33,146 nucleotides of DNA, from positions 1 through 33,146 of the forward strand of contig NZ_CAMLDX010000033.1 in assembly GCF_946478885.1 (NCBI RefSeq). Reading direction: 5' to 3'. Made by a program: the position numbers and the translations under genes. Positions 8,009 to 16,807 of this stretch are shown one piece after another. The stretch is from an uncultured Bacillus sp. Lineage in GTDB: Bacteria > Bacillota > Bacilli > Bacillales_B > DSM-18226. Numbering within the stretch: position 1 is the stretch's first letter; every line of letters begins with the position of its first letter. Under the pieces are notes generated by a model. The model was not told the origin of the DNA. It did no database searches and saw only the letters and a list, made by a program, of their open reading frames with translations.

Positions 8009-9709
8009 ATGAAAAAGAGTATTACATGGCAGCTAGGGGTAATTTTGGTAATGATTATTTTTGTTGCGATGATCATTACTTCACTTTCAAACTACTTATC
8101 AGACTATCAAAAAACGTATGAAGCGGCCGGTATCGAAGCGGTCGGTTGTGCCAATATCACGACGGGACTCATTGATCCGTTGGATATTGAAGCATTGCTC
8201 AAAGGAGACAAGAAGTTCTTGGATCATGTAGAGGAATCGTTGAATTGGACAACAGAGCATAAGAAGATTTTTGAGGATCAATACCTGTTGTCGCTTGACG
8301 GGGTGATTTTGGCAACGGATGACGGCCTAAAGCATCAGGGGTTCGAGGCTGGTGATAAGTTCTATATTGACCAGGAAGTTATGGAAAAGATTCAGGAGAC
8401 CAAGCATCCACAGTATTCAGAGATTTATGAATATGGCGGGATGAAGCGTTTAACCGGATACGCTCCGATTTTTAAAGATCATGACCCAAACAAAGAGATT
8501 ATCGCGATTAATGCGATTGATTTTGATGCGACAATCATCAGTGACAGAACATGGAAATCCGTACAAGGTAGCTTCCTGTTTGGCATTTTACCAATGGCGG
8601 CAGCATGTGCCATTACCATTTGGATTATTAGAAGAAAAACTAAATCGATTTCGACATTAATTCAGTATTCCAAGGAAATTGCAGCAGGAAATTTAGGAGT
8701 AGATAATATCACTGTAAAAAATAAAGATGAGATTGGCGACCTGGCAGACACATTGAATGAAATGAAAACGAATCTTCGTGAACTAATTAATCAAGTGAGC
8801 TTCAGTGCTGAGCAGGTGGCGGCTTCCTCAGAAGAATTGACGGCAAATGCTGAACAGTCCAGCCATGCAACAGAACAAATTTCAGTGGTAATGAACCAGA
8901 TGGCTGCAGATGTGGATAAGCAGGTACAAAATATTGCGGAAATGTACCATACTGTCAATGAAATGTCAGAGGGGGTGCAGCAGGTCGCTCATAGTGCCCG
9001 GAATGTGTCTGAAACAGCGGTAGAGGCCTCAGGGAAGGCATCGGAGGGAGAAAGGGCGGTTCAAACGGCAGTCCAGCAAATGAAGTCGATTAACGATTCG
9101 GTAGAAGGATTATCGGCCGTGATTATTGGATTAGGAGAGCGTTCGCAGGAGATCAGCCACATAACCGGTGTCATTACAGGAATTGCGGATCAGACCAATC
9201 TTCTGGCTTTAAATGCCGCTATTGAAGCAGCTCGGGCAGGTGAAAACGGCCGCGGATTTGCGGTGGTGGCGGATGAGGTTCGAAAGCTGGCAGAGCTGTC
9301 GGCTCAATCTGCGAAAGAGATTTCCGAATTAATTACAACCACACAGGAAGAGACGAATAAGGCAATTAAATCGATGGAATTTGCCACCAAGGCAGTATCG
9401 GAAGGGATCGGCGTCGTCGATTCGGCGGGAAATTCCTTCATGCAGATTCAGCACTCTGTTGAAGAGGTTACACAACAAATCAAGGAAGTGTCAACAGCAT
9501 CCCAGCATATGGCAGAGGCGTCCCAGCATATGGTGAAGTCGGTGCAGCTTATTACCGAGGTGGCAGAAGCATCATCATCCAGCGTCCAAATCGTTTCGGC
9601 TTCTACGGAAGAGCAGCTGGCATCGACTGAGGAAATCTCAGACGCAGCCAACTATCTGGCCAAGATGGCAGAGGGGTTGCAGCAGCTTATTAATCGTTTT
9701 AAGCTATAA
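8009..9709 (+). CDS. methyl-accepting chemotaxis protein
   Basis: A 566-residue transmembrane chemoreceptor. TM1 is at about 8-28, then an extracytoplasmic sensor of about 155 residues with Cache-like features (the [16 protein letters not shown] and [10 protein letters not shown] stretches), TM2 at about 186-207, HAMP at about 208-260 and a long helical signalling domain to the end. The conserved hairpin tip that contacts CheA/CheW is at about 390-420 ([20 protein letters not shown] followed by [15 protein letters not shown]). The ligand cannot be told from sequence. The start is ATG behind GGGGAGGAG (7996-8004). It is a single-gene unit between an upstream terminator and a palindromic terminator, with no che or fla gene nearby. 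Confidence 0.95.
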   Translation: MKKSITWQLGVILVMIIFVAMIITSLSNYLSDYQKTYEAAGIEAVGCANITTGLIDPLDIEALLKGDKKFLDHVEESLNWTTEHKKIFEDQYLLSLDGVILATDDGLKHQGFEAGDKFYIDQEVMEKIQETKHPQYSEIYEYGGMKRLTGYAPIFKDHDPNKEIIAINAIDFDATIISDRTWKSVQGSFLFGILPMAAACAITIWIIRRKTKSISTLIQYSKEIAAGNLGVDNITVKNKDEIGDLADTLNEMKTNLRELINQVSFSAEQVAASSEELTANAEQSSHATEQISVVMNQMAADVDKQVQNIAEMYHTVNEMSEGVQQVAHSARNVSETAVEASGKASEGERAVQTAVQQMKSINDSVEGLSAVIIGLGERSQEISHITGVITGIADQTNLLALNAAIEAARAGENGRGFAVVADEVRKLAELSAQSAKEISELITTTQEETNKAIKSMEFATKAVSEGIGVVDSAGNSFMQIQHSVEEVTQQIKEVSTASQHMAEASQHMVKSVQLITEVAEASSSSVQIVSASTEEQLASTEEISDAANYLAKMAEGLQQLINRFKL

Positions 9710-9728
9710 ATGAGAAGGCTTATCTTAC

Positions 9729-9771
9729 AAGGTGTCAGGCACCAAATTTGCGGTGCCTGACACCTTTGCTT
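9729..9771 (+). terminator. chemoreceptor terminator built from head-to-head REP palindromes (copy 3)
   Basis: AAGGTGTCAGGCACC (9729-9743) and its exact complement (9752-9766) are separated by 8 nt and followed by TGCTTTTT. The result is a 15-bp perfect stem starting 19 nt after the stop. Each arm contains the 13-bp palindrome found in copies 1 and 2, here as an inverted pair and without the GGACAAATGTCC module. Confidence 0.8.
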
Positions 9772-10019
9772 TTTGGAACATCTCCTTTTTGTGTTTCGCA
9801 CCGCCGGATGTTTGTGATCATACACCGCTAGGAGATTGCCTCGATAGCAAACTGAGTCGGGTTGCTTCTGCAGATGATAAGTCCGCACGGAAGAACTTGC
9901 TGCGGTGCTCGGGAAAATTTTTGCATTGAATGGACCTATCATGAAGCCTTTAAGTAGCCTGCAGTACCTTGATGGTTTTCGGTGAACATTTGGAAAATAC
10001 CGGAACCGTCTCCTCCTAT
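9772..10019. other. convergent spacer between the chemoreceptor gene and clsB
   Basis: No gene is supported on either strand and no clear terminator for clsB is seen. The only small structures are CCGCA/TGCGG around 9890-9915 and an imperfect GGTTTTC...GAAAATACC near the clsB end. Confidence 0.4.
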
Positions 10020-11222
10020 TCACAGGAAAAGGGAGATGGAGGCGGCGATGAGTTCTTTTGTGAATTGCCATGGATTTGTGCTTTTTATGTCGTTTAGTGT
10101 GACGGCGGTGCTATCGGATTTGTCTTGTTTGAATACATCGAGAACCTGTTCAATATACGCCTTGTCACTGGAAAAACAGTTGATCTCTAGATTCAGGTAA
10201 AAGCTCCGTTTGTCAAAATTAGCCGTTCCGACATCACAGGCTTCGTCATCGATCATGAATACTTTAGAATGATAGAATCCTTTTTGGTATTGATACACCT
10301 TTGCTCCCAAGGGAATAATCCTCCGTAAATAACGGTAGGAAGCCTCCTGTACCAAGGGATGATCGGAGGTACCGGGAACGAGAATTTCCAGTTTTACACC
10401 CCTTTTTACGGCATCCAGTAGATCGCGAAAGGCCTTTTTTCCGGGAATAAAATAAGGCGTTCCGATACGGATGGAGCGCTTTGCATTTTGGATCATTCTA
10501 GAAAAAGTCTCCTCAAGATGGATGCCCTCTGTCGGGAAAATTTCATGGCAGTATTTGCCTTTTTCCAATGCGGGGAAGTAGGTACCCTGCTCCTGGATAT
10601 GCAGCTTGGCATCACGCTGCCAATCATGAAGGAAGCAGGATTGTAAATCCTGAACCCCTTCGCCTGTAAATTTCAAATGATAGTCGCGCCATGGGCTTAG
10701 CTTCGGATCCAGATGAATGTATTCCTTCCCGATATTAAAACCGCCAAGATAGCCTAATTTGCCGTCGATGATAGTAATTTTCCGATGGTTTCGCACCTGA
10801 AGGGCATAAAAAAGATAAGGAGGCTTAATCTCCTGTGAAAAGACAAATTGAGCACCGGCACTTTCCAGTTCCTTAATCATGTTTTTGGTTACCTTTTTGG
10901 CTCCAAGGCGGTCGATCATGAGACGAACCTCGACCCCTTCTTGTGCTTTTTTCTTTAAAATATCAAAAAACTGCAGGCTGATCTCATCATCATGAACAAT
11001 ATAAAAGGAAATATGGATATGTTTTTTCGCAGCCTTCAGTTCAGAAAAATAGTCAAAAAATAATTCCGGACCGGAGTCAAACATATTAATGTCACTTTCC
11101 CGAATCGGGAAGGTTTGCAGTTGAAAGGTGCGAAGATGCTTTCTTCTGCCCAGCTGATAATCCAAAAAGATCCAGATAAGCAGCAGTACAAGAATAATTA
11201 AAATAATGACGAATATCTTCAA
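10020..11222 (-). CDS. clsB: cardiolipin synthase-like phospholipase D family protein (ClsB/YwjE type)
   Basis: A 400-residue membrane enzyme with two HKD (phospholipase D) motifs: His146-Lys148-Asp153 and His318-Lys320-Asp325. Each HKD supplies half of the active site that joins phosphatidylglycerol units into cardiolipin. A single N-terminal membrane helix (about 2-20) replaces the two helices of the larger ClsA type, as in B. subtilis YwjE (minor cardiolipin synthase). The start is TTG, 8 nt after GAGGGGG (11231-11237). It is next to fadF in B. subtilis too, but divergent from it here. The exact lipid substrate is inferred from the family; related PLD enzymes can have other acceptors. Confidence 0.9.
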   Translation of the reverse strand: MKIFVIILIILVLLLIWIFLDYQLGRRKHLRTFQLQTFPIRESDINMFDSGPELFFDYFSELKAAKKHIHISFYIVHDDEISLQFFDILKKKAQEGVEVRLMIDRLGAKKVTKNMIKELESAGAQFVFSQEIKPPYLFYALQVRNHRKITIIDGKLGYLGGFNIGKEYIHLDPKLSPWRDYHLKFTGEGVQDLQSCFLHDWQRDAKLHIQEQGTYFPALEKGKYCHEIFPTEGIHLEETFSRMIQNAKRSIRIGTPYFIPGKKAFRDLLDAVKRGVKLEILVPGTSDHPLVQEASYRYLRRIIPLGAKVYQYQKGFYHSKVFMIDDEACDVGTANFDKRSFYLNLEINCFSSDKAYIEQVLDVFKQDKSDSTAVTLNDIKSTNPWQFTKELIAASISLFL

Positions 11223-11417
11223 GTGCGTATCCCCCTCGAACCAGTGTACACCTAGTATGTACGGGTCGCCGCTGTTCTATGTTAGGACAGGCATGAGTTT
11301 CTTGCAATCTTTAGAATGTAAGGGCAGAGAATGCCTATTTCAATGTAAAAATAAAAGGGGAGAAGAAAAAATGATCGTTAAATGTTCTGAAATATTTGTA
11401 AAAAATGCATAAATTAG

Positions 11418-11445
11418 TTGACTGAGCAAGCGTTCATATTATAAT
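11418..11445 (+). promoter_or_regulatory. fadF promoter with FadR-like operator
   Basis: The -35 TTGACT (11418-11423), a 16-nt spacer and the -10 TATAAT (11440-11445). Between and over them lies TGACTGAGCAAGCGTTCA (11419-11436), which agrees at 12 of 16 fixed positions with the B. subtilis FadR (YsiA) site TGAATGANTANTCATTCA as I remember it. A repressor bound here would cover the -35 and spacer; FadR is released by long-chain acyl-CoA. Confidence 0.6.
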
Positions 11446-11521
11446 AGAGATATATAAGTCAGAAAATTTCGTTTAATTAGAAAAGCAAGATAAATAACAA
11501 GAAAGGGAGGTTGAAATCTGA

Positions 11522-13633
11522 ATGAATGCGTTATTATGGGTGAATTTAGCGGCTTTTTTAATTGTAACCGCTTACGCAATCGGTTTGTTTGTGTACTTAA
11601 TTAAGACCCGGATAAAGTACATAAAACTCGGAAAGAAAGTAGAATTCGATAACGATATAAAGGAACGCCTCAATAAGATTTGGGTTAATGTATTCGGACA
11701 GAAAAAATTACTGAAGGACAAGAAAAGCGGAATCATGCATGTTATGTTTTTTTACGGCTTTATCCTTGTTCAATTCGGGGCCATCGATTTTATCATTAAA
11801 GGTATGAAGCCTGGTGCTCACCTGCCATTAGGTCCTCTATATCCTGCTTTTACCTTTTTCCAGGAAATTGTGACACTCATTATTTTAGTGGCAGTTTTGA
11901 TGGCTTTTCATCGCCGCTACATTGAAAAACTAGTCCGTTTAAAAAGGAATTTCAAATCAGGACTGGTATTGATTTTTATTGGAGGATTAATGCTATCCGT
12001 CCTGCTGGGAAATGGAATGGGCAGAATTTGGCATCTTGAGGACCCAGTCTGGTCGGAGCCGGTTGCATCCTTATTATCCATCGTTTTTATATGGGTGGGA
12101 GAAACCGCTGCAGTGACGGTCTTTTATATCGCTTGGTGGATGCATCTGTTAATCCTGCTGACATTCTTGGTTTACGTGCCGCAATCCAAACATGCGCATT
12201 TAATCGCGGGACCGGCGAATGTTTATTTTAACAGATTAGAAAAACCAGGAAAGTTGACCAAGATTGATTTTGAGGATGAAACACAAGAATCCTACGGGGT
12301 CGGGCGGATTGCTGACTTTACTCAGCTTCAGCTGATTGACTTATATGCCTGCGTCGAGTGTGGACGCTGTACAAGTATGTGTCCGGCCACTGGAACAGGG
12401 AAAATGCTCTCCCCTATGGATTTAATGCTGAAGCTACGGGATCATCTGACGAATCATGGAGCTGCTGTTACGGCAAAGCAACCATGGGTGCCGACGTTTG
12501 CTTTTTCCAAAACAAAGGGAAATCAGCTGGCGCTCGCTTCCGCAAGCCAGGGAGCAGATGAAGCCGCGGCAGGTCTTGCTTACAACCCGAGTCTGATTGG
12601 TGATGTGATAACGGAAGAGGAAATTTGGGCCTGTACAACTTGTCGTAACTGTGAAGACCAATGCCCGGTTATGAATGAGCATGTAGAAAAAATTATCGAC
12701 CTGCGCCGCTTCCTTGTTTTAACAGAAGGAAAGCTTGACTCTGATGCCCAGCGGGCGATGACGAATATTGAACGCCAGGGAAATCCTTGGGGTTTAAACC
12801 GTAAGGAGAAGGAAAACTGGCGTGAGGCAAGGGAAGATACTCATATTGCGACTGTGAAGGAAGCCTCCAAAGCCGGTGAAGAATTTGAATATCTCTTCTG
12901 GGTCGGTTCTATGGGTGCCTTTGATAATCGCAGCCAAAAAATTGCTCTGTCTTTTGCCCGTTTATTAAATGAGGCTGGGGTGAAGTTTGCCATTCTGGGA
13001 AATAAGGAAAAGAACTCCGGCGATACACCGCGCCGCTTGGGAAATGAGTTTCTATTTCAGGAATTGGCAGTGAATAATATTTCAGAATTCGAGAAAAACG
13101 GCGTGAAGAAAATCGTTACGATTGATCCACATGCCTATAATACGTTTAAAAATGAATATCCTGACTTTGGTCTTGAGGCGGAAGTATACCATCATACGGA
13201 GCTTTTGGCCCAGTTGGTCCGCGAAGGGCGCCTGAAGCCGAAGCATGCTGTAAATGAAACGATTACGTTCCATGATTCCTGCTATTTGGGACGTTACAAT
13301 GAAATATTTGATCCTCCGCGAGAAATTCTCAAATCCATTCCTGGTGTAAAGCTGGTGGAAATGGAGCGGAATCGCGAAACCGGTATGTGCTGCGGAGCAG
13401 GAGGCGGCTTGATGTGGATGGAAGAGGATACCGGAACCCGCATTAACGTGGCACGGACAGAGCAGGCGTTGGCTGTACAGCCAACAGTGATCAGCTCAGC
13501 CTGTCCATATTGTCTAACAATGCTTTCCGATGGAACGAAGGCGAAAGAAGTAGAAGACCGCGTGAAAACCTATGACATAGCTGAATTATTGGAAAGAGCT
13601 GTTATAGGTGAACATACTGAAGCGGTATCGTGA
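11522..13633 (+). CDS. fadF: FadF-type membrane (Fe-S) oxidoreductase, ETF:quinone oxidoreductase family
   Basis: A 703-residue membrane iron-sulfur protein closely matching B. subtilis YwjF/FadF. The N terminus (about 1-225) holds about six membrane helices with several His (for example His73, His208), resembling NarI-like heme-b domains. Two [4Fe-4S] ferredoxin motifs follow: Cys277-280-283-287 and Cys371-374-377-381. The C-terminal half has two CCG domains: HDSCY at 584-588 with CC at 623-624, and CPYC from 661. The role inferred from the family is to take electrons from acyl-CoA dehydrogenases via ETF and reduce menaquinone. ATG 11522 follows GGGAGG at 11 nt. It is the first gene of the acyl-CoA block, behind a FadR-like operator. 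Confidence 0.93.
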   Translation: MNALLWVNLAAFLIVTAYAIGLFVYLIKTRIKYIKLGKKVEFDNDIKERLNKIWVNVFGQKKLLKDKKSGIMHVMFFYGFILVQFGAIDFIIKGMKPGAHLPLGPLYPAFTFFQEIVTLIILVAVLMAFHRRYIEKLVRLKRNFKSGLVLIFIGGLMLSVLLGNGMGRIWHLEDPVWSEPVASLLSIVFIWVGETAAVTVFYIAWWMHLLILLTFLVYVPQSKHAHLIAGPANVYFNRLEKPGKLTKIDFEDETQESYGVGRIADFTQLQLIDLYACVECGRCTSMCPATGTGKMLSPMDLMLKLRDHLTNHGAAVTAKQPWVPTFAFSKTKGNQLALASASQGADEAAAGLAYNPSLIGDVITEEEIWACTTCRNCEDQCPVMNEHVEKIIDLRRFLVLTEGKLDSDAQRAMTNIERQGNPWGLNRKEKENWREAREDTHIATVKEASKAGEEFEYLFWVGSMGAFDNRSQKIALSFARLLNEAGVKFAILGNKEKNSGDTPRRLGNEFLFQELAVNNISEFEKNGVKKIVTIDPHAYNTFKNEYPDFGLEAEVYHHTELLAQLVREGRLKPKHAVNETITFHDSCYLGRYNEIFDPPREILKSIPGVKLVEMERNRETGMCCGAGGGLMWMEEDTGTRINVARTEQALAVQPTVISSACPYCLTMLSDGTKAKEVEDRVKTYDIAELLERAVIGEHTEAVS

Positions 13634-14349
13634 TCATGGCAGAAGCACGGGTACAGCAGCAGACCGGCAAAGAGGACTCAGCCTAGGCCTGTGTGAAGTT
13701 CAAGGGACGAAGAAAATATCTCGATTCAGACAGATCGCGAAGTGTCCGCAGATGAGGCATCATATCATGCAGCAAGCTTTGAGAATTGTACGGGTGAATG
13801 TAATTCCTGTTCACCCAGCATTCCATCGGCTTTCTAAAATTCCATCGGTTATGGGCCATGAATCCCTTTTTATAGATTAGTATTAGAAGCTGCATTACAT
13901 AGATCGCATCTACTCGCCGTGACTGAAACGGCAATAATGATCCAGAGTGATGTTTCATAACGAAGGTGTCTGATATTGAACATCCGCTCAGATTAACGAG
14001 CAAAAGAGAGCGTTCTACATGTAGTAACTGCTGCTCTTGTATCGATTACATCTCAAGAAATACTTAATTCCATTAAGATTATCCTGCCTTTTCAAGGAAG
14101 CGCCCTATTGCGATTTAGGAAGGGAATTTATCATGGGAAAATAGTAAGGATGATCGAAGGTTTAAGGCAGAAGCGCTGAACTGCATAAAAGGAATGGTCG
14201 CCATGCCTAAATAAATGTTGCTGAAAGGTAGCAATGGAAGGTTAAACAACCGTTGCATCCCATATAAGGGGTTTCCTATTTCAGATATGGAATAGAGCCC
14301 CACACGAAAGAGAGGGGCCAGACCCCGTAAAATGAATGGAGGAGACAAT
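13634..14349. other. 716-bp spacer between fadF and hbd, no gene supported
   Basis: All frames are short and none resembles a thiolase, the gene I would expect here in related acyl-CoA clusters. Small hairpins are visible: GGGTGAA/TTCACCC around 13793-13817, GCCGT/ACGGC around 13916-13932, and TTGCT/AGCAA around 14218-14234. A REP-like palindrome lies at 14314-14326. No promoter is clear. It could be decayed coding DNA, but I see no alignable remnant. Confidence 0.5.
14314..14326. repeat. variant REP-like palindrome upstream of hbd
   Basis: GGGGCCAGACCCC has the same layout as GGTGCCTGACACC. Positions 3 and 11 change together (T-A to G-C), preserving the pair, and the only other change is the central loop base. 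It ends 11 nt before the hbd ribosome-site region. Confidence 0.5.
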
Positions 14350-15201
14350 ATGGAAATAAGTAAAATAATGGTAATTGGAGCTGGCCAGATGGGTTCTGGT
14401 ATTGCACAGGTTTGTGCACAGTCCGGCTTTGCCGTGATCCTGAATGATGTAAAGGAAGAGTTTGCACAACGGGGCCGGGATAATATCCGCAGGAATCTGG
14501 AGCGCCAGGTATCCAAGGAAAGGATCTCGGCAGATGAGATGGAAAGTACGCTTTCCCGGATTACGCTGTCTGCCAGCCTTGCGGATGCGTCTGAGGCTGA
14601 CCTTGTCATCGAGGCGGCAGTTGAAAATATGGAAATCAAAGCAAGCATTTTCAAGCAACTGGATGAATTTGCACCGTCACATGCTATCTTTGCAAGCAAT
14701 ACATCATCCCTGCCGATTACCGAGATCGGCGCGGTGACAAAACGACCTGAGAAAGTAATCGGAATGCATTTTATGAATCCGGTCCCGGTCATGAAGCTTG
14801 TGGAAATCATCCGCGGTTTAGCCACGGCAGATGAAGTGTACCAACAGGTTGAGGCAGTTGCCAAATCTTTGGGTAAGGTCCCGGTAGAAGTGAACGATGC
14901 ACCGGGTTTCGTTTCCAACCGTATCCTCATCCCAATGATTAATGAAGCGATCTTTGCTCTGTATGAAGGGGTTGCCTCGAAGGAAGCCATTGATGACGTC
15001 ATGAAGCTTGGCATGAATCATCCGATGGGGCCGTTAACACTGGCTGATTTCATTGGATTAGATACTTGCCTATCGATTATGGAAATCCTTCATGAAGGAC
15101 TTGGGGAAGACAAATACCGGCCATGTCCGCTTTTGCGTAAATATGTAAAAGCAGGCTGGCTTGGTAAAAAAACAGGCCGCGGATTTTACGAATATCACTA
15201 A
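14350..15201 (+). CDS. hbd: 3-hydroxybutyryl-CoA dehydrogenase
   Basis: A 283-residue NAD(P)-dependent dehydrogenase that interconverts 3-hydroxyacyl-CoA and acetoacyl-CoA. The Rossmann GxGxxG motif is GAGQMGSG at 9-16, [12 protein letters not shown] is present, and the catalytic His140 lies in GMHFMNPVP. The C-terminal helical dimerisation domain includes [18 protein letters not shown] and ends in KTGRGFYEY. The size is that of monofunctional HBD without a crotonase domain, close to B. subtilis MmgB. The ATG at 14350 follows GGAGGAGA; an earlier in-frame ATG at 14332 has no ribosome site. It belongs to the acyl-CoA block, but separated by long gaps on both sides. Confidence 0.94.
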   Translation: MEISKIMVIGAGQMGSGIAQVCAQSGFAVILNDVKEEFAQRGRDNIRRNLERQVSKERISADEMESTLSRITLSASLADASEADLVIEAAVENMEIKASIFKQLDEFAPSHAIFASNTSSLPITEIGAVTKRPEKVIGMHFMNPVPVMKLVEIIRGLATADEVYQQVEAVAKSLGKVPVEVNDAPGFVSNRILIPMINEAIFALYEGVASKEAIDDVMKLGMNHPMGPLTLADFIGLDTCLSIMEILHEGLGEDKYRPCPLLRKYVKAGWLGKKTGRGFYEYH

Positions 15202-15513
15202 AGGGATTGTTGCGGAGCCCTTGTCCGGTTGATTCAGCTGCGCAGCTGATTTGTTATGAAAGAGGGGCAGAGTCGGAAAGAATCCGTTCCGTGGAATATC
15301 GCTGCTTTTCGCAGTGATATAAGCAATTCTGCCCTAAATCGACTTGACATAGGCGCTGAAAAGCTGACGCGCTGCATAAGGAGTTCAAGAGAAGCATTGT
15401 AAGAAATAAGAACTGGTTCACGCGCCAAAGACTTAGCACATGCATCCTGCAAAGAAAAAACTATGACGAAATGCCGCAATAAGCGACAACTTTCGAGAAA
15501 GAAGGAAGAAGTA
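15202..15513. other. structured 312-bp spacer between hbd and acdA
   Basis: No gene is supported. It contains a 16-bp perfect palindrome TCAGCTGCGCAGCTGA (15234-15249) and, from 15265 to 15334, a possible three-helix fold. The outer stem is GGGCAGA/TCTGCCC (15265-15271 with 15328-15334). Inside are CGGA/TCCG (15274-15277 with 15283-15286) and a 10-bp hairpin ATATCGCTGC/GCAGTGATAT (15296-15305 with 15311-15320, one G-U). There is no T-run and no recognised RNA family. Confidence 0.45.
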
Positions 15514-16653
15514 ATGAACTTTAAACTATCAGAAGAGCATGAAATGATTAGAAAAATGGTTCGTGATTTTGCCGAAAATGAAGTAGCTCCGACTGCTGCG
15601 GAACGAGACGAAGAGGAACGTTTTGACAGGGAGATTTTCACAAAAATGGCGGAGCTGGGATTAATGGGCATTCCGTGGCCGGAGAAATACGGCGGCATCG
15701 GCAGCGACTTTCTTGCTTACTGCATTACTGTAGAGGAATTGTCCCGGGTCTGCGCCTCCACAGCCGTTACGCTGTCCGCCCACACATCACTTGCCGGCTG
15801 GCCGGTTTATAAATTCGGTACAGAGGAGCAAAAGCAAAAGTACTTAAAGCCAATGGCGCTGGGGGAAAAGCTGGGGGCATACGGATTAACAGAGCCAGGT
15901 AGCGGTTCAGATGCCGGTTCAATGAAAACAACCGCCCGTTTTGAAGGAGATCATTATCTGTTGAACGGCTCGAAAATATTTATTACGAATGGCGGTCAAG
16001 CCGATATTTATATCGTCTTTGCGGTAACGGATGCGACAAGCAAGCATCAAGGAACAACAGCCTTTATTGTTGAAAAAGACTTTCCTGGCTTCTCCGTAGG
16101 GAAAAAAGAAAAGAAAATGGGGATTCGTTCATCACCGACTACCGAGATTATTTTTGATAACTGCCGAGTACCGGTCGAAAATGTACTAGGGGAAGTAGGC
16201 CAAGGCTTTAAAATTGCGATGATGACATTGGACGGCGGCCGCAACGGAATTGCTGCCCAGGCAGTCGGCATTGCCCAAGGAGCTTTAGACGCTGCAGCTG
16301 ATTACGCAAAAGAACGTGTACAATTCGGCAAACCGATTGCTGCTCAGCAGGGAATCGGCTTTAAGCTAGCTGATATGGCAACTAGCATCGAAGCTGCCAG
16401 ACTCTTAACCTATCAAGCAGCATGGCTTGAATCAGAAGGACTTCCGTATGGCAAAGAATCTGCTATGTCCAAGCTATTTGCCGGCGATACAGCGATGAAG
16501 GTAACAACAGAAGCCGTGCAAATCTTCGGCGGTTACGGCTATACAAAAGAATACCCGGTTGAACGCTACATGCGCGATGCCAAAATTACTCAAATCTATG
16601 AAGGAACACAGGAAATCCAGCGTCTCGTGATTTCACGGATGCTGACAAAATAA
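15514..16653 (+). CDS. acdA: acyl-CoA dehydrogenase (short-chain/butyryl type)
   Basis: A 379-residue FAD-dependent dehydrogenase, the same length as B. subtilis AcdA. It introduces the alpha,beta double bond in acyl-CoA and passes electrons to ETF. The signature [12 protein letters not shown] begins at 125, and the FAD/substrate loops [16 protein letters not shown] and [19 protein letters not shown] follow. The catalytic base is Glu363 in [11 protein letters not shown], the position used by short- and medium-chain enzymes. The ATG at 15514 is preceded by GAAGGAAGAA; an in-frame ATG at 15463 adds 17 unrelated residues. Chain-length preference cannot be fixed from sequence, and a branched-chain substrate (isobutyryl- or 2-methylbutyryl-CoA) is possible given icmF nearby. 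Confidence 0.94.
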   Translation: MNFKLSEEHEMIRKMVRDFAENEVAPTAAERDEEERFDREIFTKMAELGLMGIPWPEKYGGIGSDFLAYCITVEELSRVCASTAVTLSAHTSLAGWPVYKFGTEEQKQKYLKPMALGEKLGAYGLTEPGSGSDAGSMKTTARFEGDHYLLNGSKIFITNGGQADIYIVFAVTDATSKHQGTTAFIVEKDFPGFSVGKKEKKMGIRSSPTTEIIFDNCRVPVENVLGEVGQGFKIAMMTLDGGRNGIAAQAVGIAQGALDAAADYAKERVQFGKPIAAQQGIGFKLADMATSIEAARLLTYQAAWLESEGLPYGKESAMSKLFAGDTAMKVTTEAVQIFGGYGYTKEYPVERYMRDAKITQIYEGTQEIQRLVISRMLTK

Positions 16654-16681
16654 AACCCGGTAATACGAACAGCCGGATAAC

Positions 16682-16776
16682 GTGCCTGGGAGTTGATCAT
16701 GAAGGAATGGAATGATTCCAATGGGGGAGAAAGGAATCATCAACAACTGCATCCTTTTAGAAAAACTCACAGGCAC
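16682..16776 (+). promoter_or_regulatory. nested hairpin and palindrome upstream of the TetR gene
   Basis: GTGCCTG (16682-16688) can pair with CAGGCAC (16770-16776). Inside, AGTTG (16691-16695) pairs with CAACT (16744-16748), and ATGATTCC (16712-16719) with GGAATCAT (16733-16740). TGGAATGATTCCA (16708-16720) is also a 13-bp DNA palindrome of the size bound by TetR-family dimers. Either a regulator site or a structured leader is plausible. Confidence 0.45.
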
Positions 16777-16807
16777 CCATTTTCTATAGAGGTGGGGGGT
16801 TAGGGAG

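Noticed and set aside
13683..14003. 106-codon minus-strand frame in the fadF-hbd gap
   Set aside because: No ribosome site and no family features; likely chance.
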